A stretch of 64,000 nt of DNA from Lacihabitans soyangensis (lineage in GTDB: Bacteria > Bacteroidota > Bacteroidia > Cytophagales > Spirosomataceae), in assembly GCF_024343775.1 (NCBI RefSeq), contig NZ_RJUF01000001.1, forward strand, positions 1 through 64,000. The letters run 5' to 3'. Within the stretch, counting starts at the first letter, position 1. The number at the start of each line of letters is the position of its first letter. A program made the position numbers and the translations under genes. The notes beneath the pieces were generated by a model that had not been told where the DNA came from, did not search any database, and worked only from the letters and a program-made list of their open reading frames with translations. Shown here piece by piece: positions 9,901-17,505 of this stretch.

Positions 9901-11784
9901 TTATTCCCATATCGTATGAAAAAACTTACCTCTTTCAGCATCGATTCGTTGATAAGTGTGGGCACCAAAAAAGTCCCTTTGTGCCTGAATCATATTGGCG
10001 GTATGAACATCTTGGTTGAGGGTATTTATGTAGTCATTGGCCGAAATCATGCAAGGAATCGGTAATTCTGCCTCCATGGCCGCTATACAAAAACGCTTTA
10101 GATCACCCTTGAATTCAACAATTTGTTGTTTTATTTCTATTACATCAAAAAGGTCTTCAGCTGACTCGAAGTATTCCTGAATATTCTCCATCAAGGTACT
10201 TCTTATTATACAGCCATTGGTCCAAATTCGGGCTATTTCAGAAAGGTTAAGCGACCAATTGTATTCATCAGATACGGTTTTTATCAATCCAAAGCCTTGT
10301 TGATGGTTCAAAATCCTTGCCAAAGCATAAGCTTTTGCGACTATTCCCAAATCCAGCGGTTTGCTCTCAAATTCTGTATTTGATGGAACATTCAAATATT
10401 TTTCTCTAACTGTTGAGACGTATCTTGCAAATAAGGCGGAGGTAATCAATGTGGCCGGAATTCCCATTTCGGTGGCAGTGACGGTTGTCCAGTTGCCCGT
10501 ACCTTTGTTACCGGCTTGGTCTAAAATTATGTCTATCAACCATTTTTCGTTTTCTTTTTTGGTCAGAATTTTGGCCGAAATTTCTAGCAAGTAGCTCTTC
10601 AATTCACCAGCATTCCATTGGTGGAATATTTCAGAAATTTCGTCTGGATTGAGACCATTTTTATATCTCAAAAGTGCATAAACCTCAGCAATTTGCTGCA
10701 TTTCAGCATATTCCACACCATTGTGCACCATTTTTATGAAATGTCCAGAGCCATCTGGTCCAATGTAAGTGCAGCAATTCCCCCCATTTTTATCTTTAGC
10801 CGCTATTTTATTCAAAAATCTTTCGATGTTTTTGTAGGCAGCAGCATCGCCAGATGGCATGATTGAAGGGCCTTTCAATGCTCCTTCTTCACCTCCAGAT
10901 ACCCCAGTGCCAATAAAATGCAAGCCACTTTCGGCCAGATAGTCCATTCTTCTCTTTGTGTCTTTGAAATGAGAATTTCCGCCATCAATCAGAATATCCC
11001 CTTTTTGAAGATAAGGCTTTATTTTTTCAATAAATTCGTCTGTTTCCACACCGGCTTTTATCATTAAAAATATTTTCCGTGGTGTTTGTAATGACTTGCA
11101 AAATTTCTCCAAGTCTTCAAAACCCTTGGCTGAATTTAGCTCATCGTGACTTTCAATGAATTTTTCGGCCACTTTCACCTCTTTGTCTTCAACAAAACGG
11201 TTAAATAACGAGAGTTGGACCCCGTTGTTGGCCAAGTTACGAGCCAAACTTTTGCCCATAACACCCAAACCAACAAGACCAAACTCGCTCAAACTTATTT
11301 TTTCCAGGGTTTCTTGAATCATTTCTTCAGGGGATTTTGTCAGGTCTATCTCATGTGCATTTTGGGGTTCTTCAAGTGTGTTGAACTGGGAGTCCAGTAA
11401 TTGACTCGGCATAAAATGCCCTTTTCTCGCATTCATGCGGGCCTGAATCACATCTTTGGTGCCTTTGAGATAAACAAAAACGATTTCGTTTTCTATATTT
11501 TTTGAAAGCAGTATTCTGTATTTTTCTTTGAGTGCTGAACAGGCAAATATCCCCGACTTTTTATCAGCCACCAATTTTTGTGCGGCCTCATTGATACTTT
11601 CTAGCCATTCAAATCTATCCTCATCGGTCAATGGGTTGCCTGCGGACATTTTGGCGATATTGGTTTCAGAGTGGAAATGGTCGCCATCGTAAAATTCTAG
11701 GCCTAATTTCTCAGAAAGTTGAAGGCCGAGTGTAGTTTTGCCACTACCCGAAACCCCCATTATTATATATATCTTGGTGTTCAA
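9901..11784 (-). CDS. Bifunctional gluconokinase / 6-phosphogluconate dehydrogenase fusion
   Basis: 627 residues in one uninterrupted frame. Residues 1-163 are a complete GntK-type gluconokinase with P-loop GVSGSGKTTLG and the conserved DGDHFH and 'GNPLTDEDR' motifs. Residues ~166-627 are a full-length decarboxylating 6-phosphogluconate dehydrogenase (about 460 aa). This part has the Rossmann motif GLVGLGVMG, 'IDGGNSHFKDT', the catalytic 'GTGVSGGEEGA', 'MVHNGVEYAEMQ' and a normal C-terminus with 'HTYQRID'. The two activities are consecutive: gluconate + ATP gives 6-phosphogluconate, then ribulose-5-phosphate + CO2 + NADPH. Fusion would let the cell feed gluconate straight into the oxidative pentose phosphate branch. 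Both active sites look intact. It is cytoplasmic, and no other pentose-phosphate gene is adjacent. Confidence 0.93.
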   Translation of the reverse strand: MNTKIYIIMGVSGSGKTTLGLQLSEKLGLEFYDGDHFHSETNIAKMSAGNPLTDEDRFEWLESINEAAQKLVADKKSGIFACSALKEKYRILLSKNIENEIVFVYLKGTKDVIQARMNARKGHFMPSQLLDSQFNTLEEPQNAHEIDLTKSPEEMIQETLEKISLSEFGLVGLGVMGKSLARNLANNGVQLSLFNRFVEDKEVKVAEKFIESHDELNSAKGFEDLEKFCKSLQTPRKIFLMIKAGVETDEFIEKIKPYLQKGDILIDGGNSHFKDTKRRMDYLAESGLHFIGTGVSGGEEGALKGPSIMPSGDAAAYKNIERFLNKIAAKDKNGGNCCTYIGPDGSGHFIKMVHNGVEYAEMQQIAEVYALLRYKNGLNPDEISEIFHQWNAGELKSYLLEISAKILTKKENEKWLIDIILDQAGNKGTGNWTTVTATEMGIPATLITSALFARYVSTVREKYLNVPSNTEFESKPLDLGIVAKAYALARILNHQQGFGLIKTVSDEYNWSLNLSEIARIWTNGCIIRSTLMENIQEYFESAEDLFDVIEIKQQIVEFKGDLKRFCIAAMEAELPIPCMISANDYINTLNQDVHTANMIQAQRDFFGAHTYQRIDAERGKFFHTIWE

Positions 11785-11930
11785 AAATTTAAATTTTTAC
11801 CCAAAAATATGCTCTTTTTGTCTAATTCTGCCTTTTTTTACGGAAAAAACTTATTCCAACGAATTTAATTTGGCAATAGTCCGATTCTTTGGACGCTTAC
11901 CTTTAATTTTGGTTTGAAAATAAGTTTGAT

Positions 11931-13121
11931 ATGTCTGTAATTGAAAAAATAAAAAAACTCGCCAAGGAAAACGCCGAAAATACTATTCGACAGAGAAGGC
12001 ATTTACACCAAAATCCAGAACTTTCATTTTGTGAATTTGAGACGGCAAAGTTTATAGCTAAAGAACTACGAGCACTTGGCTTGGAACCTACAGAGGGTGT
12101 GGCGGGAACGGGTTTAGTAGCTCTAATTGAAGGTAATAATCCTGCGAATAAAACCATTGCTTTAAGAGCAGATATAGATGCACTACCTATTTTGGAGCAA
12201 AATGATGTCGCATACAAGTCTAATAATGAAGGGGTTATGCATGCTTGCGGGCATGACGTACACACCTCATCGTTACTTGGTGCTGCCAAGATTCTGGTTG
12301 AACTTAAGAATGAATTTGAAGGTACTATAAAGTTGATTTTTCAACCTGCCGAAGAAAAAGCTCCTGGAGGTGCCTCGCTTATGATAGCCGATGGTGTTTT
12401 GCAAAATCCGGAGGTCAATGGAATTATAGGCCAGCATGTGGCTCCGAATATACCGGTTGGAAAAATCGGTTTCAGAGAAGGCATGTATATGGCCAGTACA
12501 GACGAAGTCTACATGAAAATTATCGGTAAAGGAGGCCACGGTGCAGCTCCTCATCAGGCGGTTGATCCCATTTTGGCGTCCTCACATATTATAGTAGCTT
12601 TACAGCAAATCATATCCAGAAACAGAAATCCATCTTTTCCATCCGTATTAACGTTTGGGAAATTCATTGCCGAGGGTGCAACAAATATTATACCCAATGA
12701 GGTGTATATTGAGGGTACTTTTAGATGTATGGATGAAAGCTGGCGAGCTGAGGGACTTCAGAAAATGCAAAAGATGGCTGAAGGAATGGCCGAAGCTATG
12801 GGGGCGAAATGCGAGTTCTGGATAGAGAAAGGTTACCCGTTTTTGCAAAATAACCCTGGGCTAACCCAGAGTCTTAGGGCCTATGCAGCAGAATATGTGG
12901 GTTTGGAGAATATTATAGATTTGGATCTTTGGATGGGTGGAGAAGATTTTGCCTTCTACAGCCAAAAGGTACCTGCTTGTTTTTACAGATTAGGCACGAG
13001 AAACGAGGCAAAGGGAATAGTTTCAGGTGTACACACACCTACATTTGATATTGATGAAGAAGCCTTGGAAATTGGCCCTGGATTAATGGCTTATATGGCT
13101 TTGAGGGAGCTAGAACACTGA
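11931..13121 (+). CDS. M20 family amidohydrolase (amidohydrolase/IAA-amino acid hydrolase type)
   Basis: 396 residues, typical for M20D di-metal amidohydrolases. These remove acyl groups from amino acids (N-acyl-, IAA- or diaminopimelate-type substrates). Metal-binding and catalytic motifs are visible: 'RADIDALPI', 'HACGHDVHTSSLLGAA' and 'FQPAEEKAPGGA' with the catalytic Glu pair. The lid domain contains 'GKGGHGAAPHQAVDP', and the late ligand lies in 'GVHTPTFDID'. The start ATG lies 3 bp after a TAAGTTTG sequence; an alternative start is not obvious. Cytoplasmic, no signal peptide. The substrate cannot be deduced. Confidence 0.92.
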   Translation: MSVIEKIKKLAKENAENTIRQRRHLHQNPELSFCEFETAKFIAKELRALGLEPTEGVAGTGLVALIEGNNPANKTIALRADIDALPILEQNDVAYKSNNEGVMHACGHDVHTSSLLGAAKILVELKNEFEGTIKLIFQPAEEKAPGGASLMIADGVLQNPEVNGIIGQHVAPNIPVGKIGFREGMYMASTDEVYMKIIGKGGHGAAPHQAVDPILASSHIIVALQQIISRNRNPSFPSVLTFGKFIAEGATNIIPNEVYIEGTFRCMDESWRAEGLQKMQKMAEGMAEAMGAKCEFWIEKGYPFLQNNPGLTQSLRAYAAEYVGLENIIDLDLWMGGEDFAFYSQKVPACFYRLGTRNEAKGIVSGVHTPTFDIDEEALEIGPGLMAYMALRELEH

Positions 13122-13222
13122 TTCTGCCAGATATTTGTCAATTGTTACCATATATCGAGTAGTCAGTGGGATAACAACGCTTGGCATAATTTTTTCATTA
13201 ATTTTGATTTATGAAATAATTT

Positions 13223-13519
13223 ATGCAATACTTATTAATTACAATTCAGGTTCTAGGTTCGGTATCTCTTTACTATTGGTTTTTTTTCAATAGTGAGTTT
13301 TTTTATTTGCTCAACAAGCACAAAAATGCCCATCCTTTATATTTGTTTTTTTTGCCTCTTCTATTTATTTCTTATCCGGCAATTTTGGCCTTGGCCTATA
13401 AGATTGCTTGGGATTTTTTTGATGAAAATGTACAGAATATGGCCTTTTTGATCTCAGTCATACCTATTAGTTTTTTCTTGATTGGATTAGTTGTGCTCAA
13501 GAAAATAAAAAGCTTGTAA
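13223..13519 (+). CDS. Small membrane protein, unknown
   Basis: 98 residues with three predicted membrane segments (about 1-22, 38-60, 72-94) rich in Phe, Leu and Tyr. No family recognised. It abuts the converging nth gene with no gap, the stop codons lying next to each other. Coding potential rests on length and composition only. Confidence 0.6.
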   Translation: MQYLLITIQVLGSVSLYYWFFFNSEFFYLLNKHKNAHPLYLFFLPLLFISYPAILALAYKIAWDFFDENVQNMAFLISVIPISFFLIGLVVLKKIKSL

Positions 13520-14215
13520 TCAGTTAATTGAGGGTAGTTTTTTGTCTACTTCTACTATACCCAATTTCTGTATTTTTTCGTAAGATTTACATAAAGCAGT
13601 TATTCCACATTCGGAGCATTTTGGATTTCTGGCCAGGCAAGTATACCTTCCATGCAATATCAACCAATGATGGGCTTTAGGTATTATTATTTCATCAAAA
13701 AGTTTAACCAATTGTTTTTCCACCAATAATGGAGTTTTCGCCTTTAGACTTACCAATCCCAAACGGTGCGAAACTCTGAAAACATGGGTATCCACCGCCA
13801 TTGTGGGCTGATTATGAATCACTGATGCTATTACGTTGGCAGTTTTTCTTCCTACACCGGGCATTTTGGTGAGGTCATCGATGCTGTCTGGTACTACATT
13901 GTTGAATTCTTCTACCAAAATTTTGGCCATTCCCACCAGGTGTTTGGCTTTGTTGTTGGGATAAGAAATGCTTTTTATGTATTCGAAAACTTCGTCAGAA
14001 TCTGATCTAGAGAGAGTGGTGGCATTGGGGAAACGCTTGAATAATTCTGGAGTAACCATATTCACTCGTTTATCGGTACACTGAGCCGACAGAATCACCG
14101 CCACCAATAATTCATAAGGATTAGAATAACTCAGTTCCGTTTCGGGATTGGGCATATTTGCCTCAAAATATTCAACTAGATTTTTATAGCGTTCTTTTAG
14201 GGTCATTTTGGTCAA
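13520..14215 (-). CDS. nth: Endonuclease III
   Basis: 231 residues. A DNA glycosylase/AP lyase of base-excision repair that removes oxidised pyrimidines. The helix-hairpin-helix 'MPGVGRKTANVI' holds the catalytic Lys, and 'AVDTHVFRVSHRLG' holds the catalytic Asp. The [4Fe-4S] loop has the exact C-x6-C-x2-C-x5-C pattern ('CLARNPKCSECGITALC') near the C-terminus. About 20 residues beyond that loop make it slightly longer than the E. coli protein (211 aa). It converges tail-to-tail with 13223-13519. Confidence 0.96.
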   Translation of the reverse strand: MTKMTLKERYKNLVEYFEANMPNPETELSYSNPYELLVAVILSAQCTDKRVNMVTPELFKRFPNATTLSRSDSDEVFEYIKSISYPNNKAKHLVGMAKILVEEFNNVVPDSIDDLTKMPGVGRKTANVIASVIHNQPTMAVDTHVFRVSHRLGLVSLKAKTPLLVEKQLVKLFDEIIIPKAHHWLILHGRYTCLARNPKCSECGITALCKSYEKIQKLGIVEVDKKLPSIN

Positions 14216-14305
14216 TAGCCATTAGCAACTGGCTGATAGCTTAGATGTTAATTATAAATACTTATTTTACTTAACACTCAATACTCAACAAATTTTTTAC
14301 ACAAG

Positions 14306-15409
14306 TCACTTCACCTTCCTACGTCTATTTCTTTCAAAATCTTCAAGAACGAAACCACCCAGTCCATCAAGGTTACTATAGTAGGCTCGGCCTTTGTTTA
14401 TTTCGGTAAATTCATGCACAAATTGCTTTAAATAAGCATCTTGTGCTATCATAAATGTTGTTATCGGAATATTTAGCCTTCTTGCTTGTGCAGCAATATT
14501 GAAGGTTTTATTTACAATTTTTCTATCTAAACCAAAACTATTTTTATAATATCTGATACCTTCTTTTAGACAAGTAGGCTTGCCGTCGGTTATCATGAAA
14601 ATCTGTTTGTTTTTCGTTTTTCTTCTTCTCAGCAAATCCATGGCGAGCTCTAAACCGGCCACAGTGTTGGTGTGATATGGGCCAACTTCAAGGTATGGAA
14701 TATCTTTAAGTGAAATTTGCCAAGCGTCGTTTCCAAAAACGATAATGTCCAAAGTATCTTTCGGGTATCGAGTACGTATGATTTCGGCCATGGCCAAGGC
14801 CACCTTTTTGGCAGGTGTTATACGGTCTTCGCCATACAAAATCATGGAGTGGCTAATATCAATCATCAAAACCGTTGAGGTTTGAATGTTTGATTCTCGG
14901 TCAGTTACCTCCAAATCTTTTTCATAAATCACTAAGTCATCCCCCATACCGTTGTTTATCTGTGCATTGCGGATAGACTCCGTCATGGCTATTTGGTCGA
15001 GGCTATCACCGAATTGAAACGATCGGATATCGCTGCTGTTTTCATCTGAACTACCCGTGTATGCTGTTCTATGGTTTCCTGTAGATTTGGCTCTTTTAAG
15101 TTTTCCGAAAATCTCCTCCAAACTGCGTTTACGGATACTCTGCTCAGATTTTGGTGTCATGATCATCTCTCCATCACCCTCAGCCTCAGTCAGATAACCT
15201 TTTTCTTTGAGTTCGTCTATAAAATCGGCAATACCATATTTATCGTCAGTGAGTTTGTACTGTCGGTCAAGGTCGTTCATGTAAGCCAAAGCCTCAGAGA
15301 CATTGCCTGAAAATATCAAAAGCAGTTGCTGAAAAATATCCAAGAGTTTCTCGAAACCTGTATTTTTCTTTTCGTCTGGCTTGAAGTCTGAAAACTGAAA
15401 TCCTAGCAT
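14306..15409 (-). CDS. VWA domain-containing protein
   Basis: 367 residues. The C-terminal ~200 residues form a von Willebrand factor A domain with a MIDAS signature ('LMIDISHSM', DxSxS), a Thr in 'HTNTVAG' and an Asp in 'MITDGKPT'. The N-terminal ~150 residues are helical. VWA proteins of this type usually work with a MoxR/magnesium-chelatase-like AAA+ ATPase, but none is encoded nearby. No signal peptide, so it is probably cytoplasmic. It is followed within 3 bp by the small gene 15412-15597 on the same strand, so the three genes 16163 to 14306 may form one transcript. Confidence 0.85.
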   Translation of the reverse strand: MLGFQFSDFKPDEKKNTGFEKLLDIFQQLLLIFSGNVSEALAYMNDLDRQYKLTDDKYGIADFIDELKEKGYLTEAEGDGEMIMTPKSEQSIRKRSLEEIFGKLKRAKSTGNHRTAYTGSSDENSSDIRSFQFGDSLDQIAMTESIRNAQINNGMGDDLVIYEKDLEVTDRESNIQTSTVLMIDISHSMILYGEDRITPAKKVALAMAEIIRTRYPKDTLDIIVFGNDAWQISLKDIPYLEVGPYHTNTVAGLELAMDLLRRRKTKNKQIFMITDGKPTCLKEGIRYYKNSFGLDRKIVNKTFNIAAQARRLNIPITTFMIAQDAYLKQFVHEFTEINKGRAYYSNLDGLGGFVLEDFERNRRRKVK

Positions 15410-15411
15410 GA

Positions 15412-15597
15412 TTATTTTTCTGTTTTTTGATATTTAACCTCTGGATCAGCCAAAAAAGGGTCTAAGTGTACGATTTTGCCGTCAATTGAACTAACAATTG
15501 GAGTCTTTTTATATTTCTTGTATTCTACCATTTTTTTGTAAGAATCCTCCATCCCTTTCAAAACTTTGTCATGTAATTGAAATTCTGACTTTTTCAT
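15412..15597 (-). CDS. Small protein coupled to zeta-toxin-like kinase
   Basis: 61 residues starting MKKSEFQLHDKVLKGMEDSY. This start is preferred because ATG (15597-15595) overlaps the TGA of the upstream gene as ATGA, a sign of translational coupling; a longer upstream reading would overlap that gene by 31 bp. Lysine- and acid-rich, no membrane segment, no family recognised. By position it could be the antitoxin or accessory partner of the zeta-like kinase. Confidence 0.7.
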   Translation of the reverse strand: MKKSEFQLHDKVLKGMEDSYKKMVEYKKYKKTPIVSSIDGKIVHLDPFLADPEVKYQKTEK

Positions 15598-16163
15598 ATA
15601 GTATTTTTTGAAATTAAACCCCAAATTTTTTCATCCAAGATATTATAATTCAATGAATTACCTTCGGCTAATATTTTCGATTCATTTTGTGAATTATCTA
15701 TAAAAATCCACTCATCAACAATCGCCAAATAGATTTTGAATAAGTTTTTCAAACCATTAGAGTATCTTCTTAAAATTGTTTCTTCAGGTATATTATGTCC
15801 ACCTTCAATTACTCTTGTTTTGACCCTCTGTAGTGCCAAGCTAGGTGAGTTCAAATAAATGAAAATAAGGAATGTTTCGTAACCATTCACCTTTGCTTTT
15901 AACAACAAGTTTTTATAGCTTTTTGTTGCCAAGGTAGTTTCAAAAGCGAAAGTTTCTCCTGCATCCATTAAATGGTTAATTCTAGAGAGCATTATTCTGC
16001 CTGCCTCTAAGGCTACACTCTCTGGCTTAAAAGGGGAAAGTGCTTTAGCGATTTCATCGGCATTCACAAACTCTCGACAATCCAACAACTCAGGCAAAAG
16101 CGATTGCGAGGCAGTTGTCTTACCAGCTCCGTTTGGTCCTGCTATTTCGTAGATTCGTTTCAT
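15594..16163 (-). CDS. Zeta-toxin family P-loop kinase
   Basis: 189 residues. Walker A GPNGAGKTT lies at residues 9-17, followed by 'EFVNADEIA' and 'GETFAFETTLA', both characteristic of the zeta-toxin/UDP-N-acetylglucosamine kinase-like family. A lid region 'RRYSNGLKNLF' carries the conserved arginines. Stand-alone members are widespread in Bacteroidota, and whether they poison peptidoglycan synthesis or phosphorylate another small molecule is unknown. It is translationally coupled (ATGA) to the 61-residue protein 15412-15597. The classical epsilon antitoxin is not present. Confidence 0.85.
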   Translation of the reverse strand: MKRIYEIAGPNGAGKTTASQSLLPELLDCREFVNADEIAKALSPFKPESVALEAGRIMLSRINHLMDAGETFAFETTLATKSYKNLLLKAKVNGYETFLIFIYLNSPSLALQRVKTRVIEGGHNIPEETILRRYSNGLKNLFKIYLAIVDEWIFIDNSQNESKILAEGNSLNYNILDEKIWGLISKNTI

Positions 16164-16230
16164 AAATGTGAAAGTCTTTGATAAACCTGAAATTACTATC
16201 TCTTTGTTATTTCACTTAATTAGACAAAAA

Positions 16231-16277
16231 ATCTGTGAAAATCTTCTAAATCAGTGTCATCTGTGTTCCAAAAAAAC
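16231..16277. repeat. Short AT-rich intergenic element with ATCTGTG motifs
   Basis: The 16164-16277 gap contains ATCTGTGAAAATCTTCTAAATC followed by AGTGTCATCTGTGTTCC, split here at its internal repeat ATCTGTG. Elements of this look are scattered between genes in many Bacteroidota. No function known. Confidence 0.45.
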
Positions 16278-17414
16278 CTAGATTTTCTCCTTAAAACTCT
16301 CAAAACCGAAGCTTTTTACCAATTCAAAAGTATCGTCTTCATGCCATATACCAATCGATGGCAATCCAACTCCATTGAATGTAGTGGTTTTTACCATAGT
16401 GTAATGTATCATGTCATCGAAAATGACGGTATCTCCAATTTCTAATGGTTTGTCGAATGAATATTCAGACATATAATCGCCTGCTAAACAGGTCATTCCA
16501 CCTAGTCTGTAAGTTGGTTTTCCTTCGATGGCATCTGTAGCTCCCCAAACTTTTGGCTTGTAAGGCATTTCTAAAGTATCTGGCATGTGGGCCGCAAAAG
16601 AGATGTCTAATATTGCCACATCCACTCCTTGGGCATCAACAATATCCAACACTCGGCTTCTCAAATACCCAGTTTGCCATGCAATTGCAGAACCCGGTTC
16701 TAGAATAATATCAATGTTATAGGTGGCTTTGAGACGTTTAATAGTGGCTATGAGGTGAGCGTGGTCGTAACCTTCTTTGGTCATGAGGTGTCCGCCGCCC
16801 AAATTCAGCCATTTGATTTGATGCAACAAATCACCGAATTTTTCTTCGATATGTACCAGAGTTCTTTCCAAAACATAGGAATCATTCTCGCACATGGTAT
16901 GTGAGTGTAGGCCTTCAATTCCGTCAGGTAAGCTATCACCAAGAGCCTCTCTCGTAATACCCAATCGAGAACCCACCACGCAAGGATTGTACATATCCGT
17001 ACTTACTTCGGCGTATTGGGGGTTGATTCTCAATCCCATAGATATTTTTCTGTCAAAGGCATCCACTTGTCCTTTAAACTGATGAAATTGATTCAAAGAA
17101 TTGAAAGTAATATGTGAACTATAACCCATCAATTCTTCAAATTCCTCTGGTTTGTATGCTGGTGCGTAGGTATGTGCAAGGCAATCCATTTCTTCAAAAA
17201 TGAGTCGGGCTTCGTTTAGCGAACTAGCCGTAGCTCCCGAAAGGTATTTTTTAACCATCGGAAACATCTTGTACATCGAGAAACCTTTCAAGGCCAGAAT
17301 GATTTCTGCACCAGATTCGGTTTGAACTCGGTTGATCAATTCAAGGTTTTTGCGAAGAAGTTTTTCTTCTAAAACGTAGCATGGAGAAGGTATTTGTGAG
17401 AAGTCGATTGCCAT
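16278..17414 (-). CDS. nspC: Carboxynorspermidine/carboxyspermidine decarboxylase
   Basis: 378 residues, normal for NspC. A fold-type III PLP enzyme (alanine racemase/ODC-like) that decarboxylates carboxynorspermidine or carboxyspermidine, the last step of the alternative polyamine route. The PLP lysine is in 'LALKGFSMYKMFP' (about residue 43). The glycine loop is 'WLNLGGGHLMTKEGYD', the phosphate-binding region includes 'LEPGSAIAWQTG', and a C-terminal cysteine is in 'GMTCLAGDYMSEY'. The enzyme for the preceding step is encoded at 20648-21877 on the same strand, but a B12 receptor, a GIY-YIG gene and a repeat array lie between, so the two are probably transcribed separately. Confidence 0.94.
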   Translation of the reverse strand: MAIDFSQIPSPCYVLEEKLLRKNLELINRVQTESGAEIILALKGFSMYKMFPMVKKYLSGATASSLNEARLIFEEMDCLAHTYAPAYKPEEFEELMGYSSHITFNSLNQFHQFKGQVDAFDRKISMGLRINPQYAEVSTDMYNPCVVGSRLGITREALGDSLPDGIEGLHSHTMCENDSYVLERTLVHIEEKFGDLLHQIKWLNLGGGHLMTKEGYDHAHLIATIKRLKATYNIDIILEPGSAIAWQTGYLRSRVLDIVDAQGVDVAILDISFAAHMPDTLEMPYKPKVWGATDAIEGKPTYRLGGMTCLAGDYMSEYSFDKPLEIGDTVIFDDMIHYTMVKTTTFNGVGLPSIGIWHEDDTFELVKSFGFESFKEKI

Positions 17415-17446
17415 TTGTTTGGTTTTTTATGCGAAAATACTCAATC

Positions 17447-17484
17447 AAAAAAATACCGCCAAAGAAATTAAATCTTTGACGGTA
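17447..17484 (-). terminator. Terminator downstream of btuB-like gene
   Basis: On the minus strand, the arms 17473-17484 and 17454-17465 pair over 12 bp with one G-U. They enclose a 7-nt loop and are followed by seven U (17453-17447). It separates the B12 receptor from nspC. Confidence 0.85.
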
Positions 17485-17505
17485 ATAATGTCGGTATTTC
17501 GAAAA

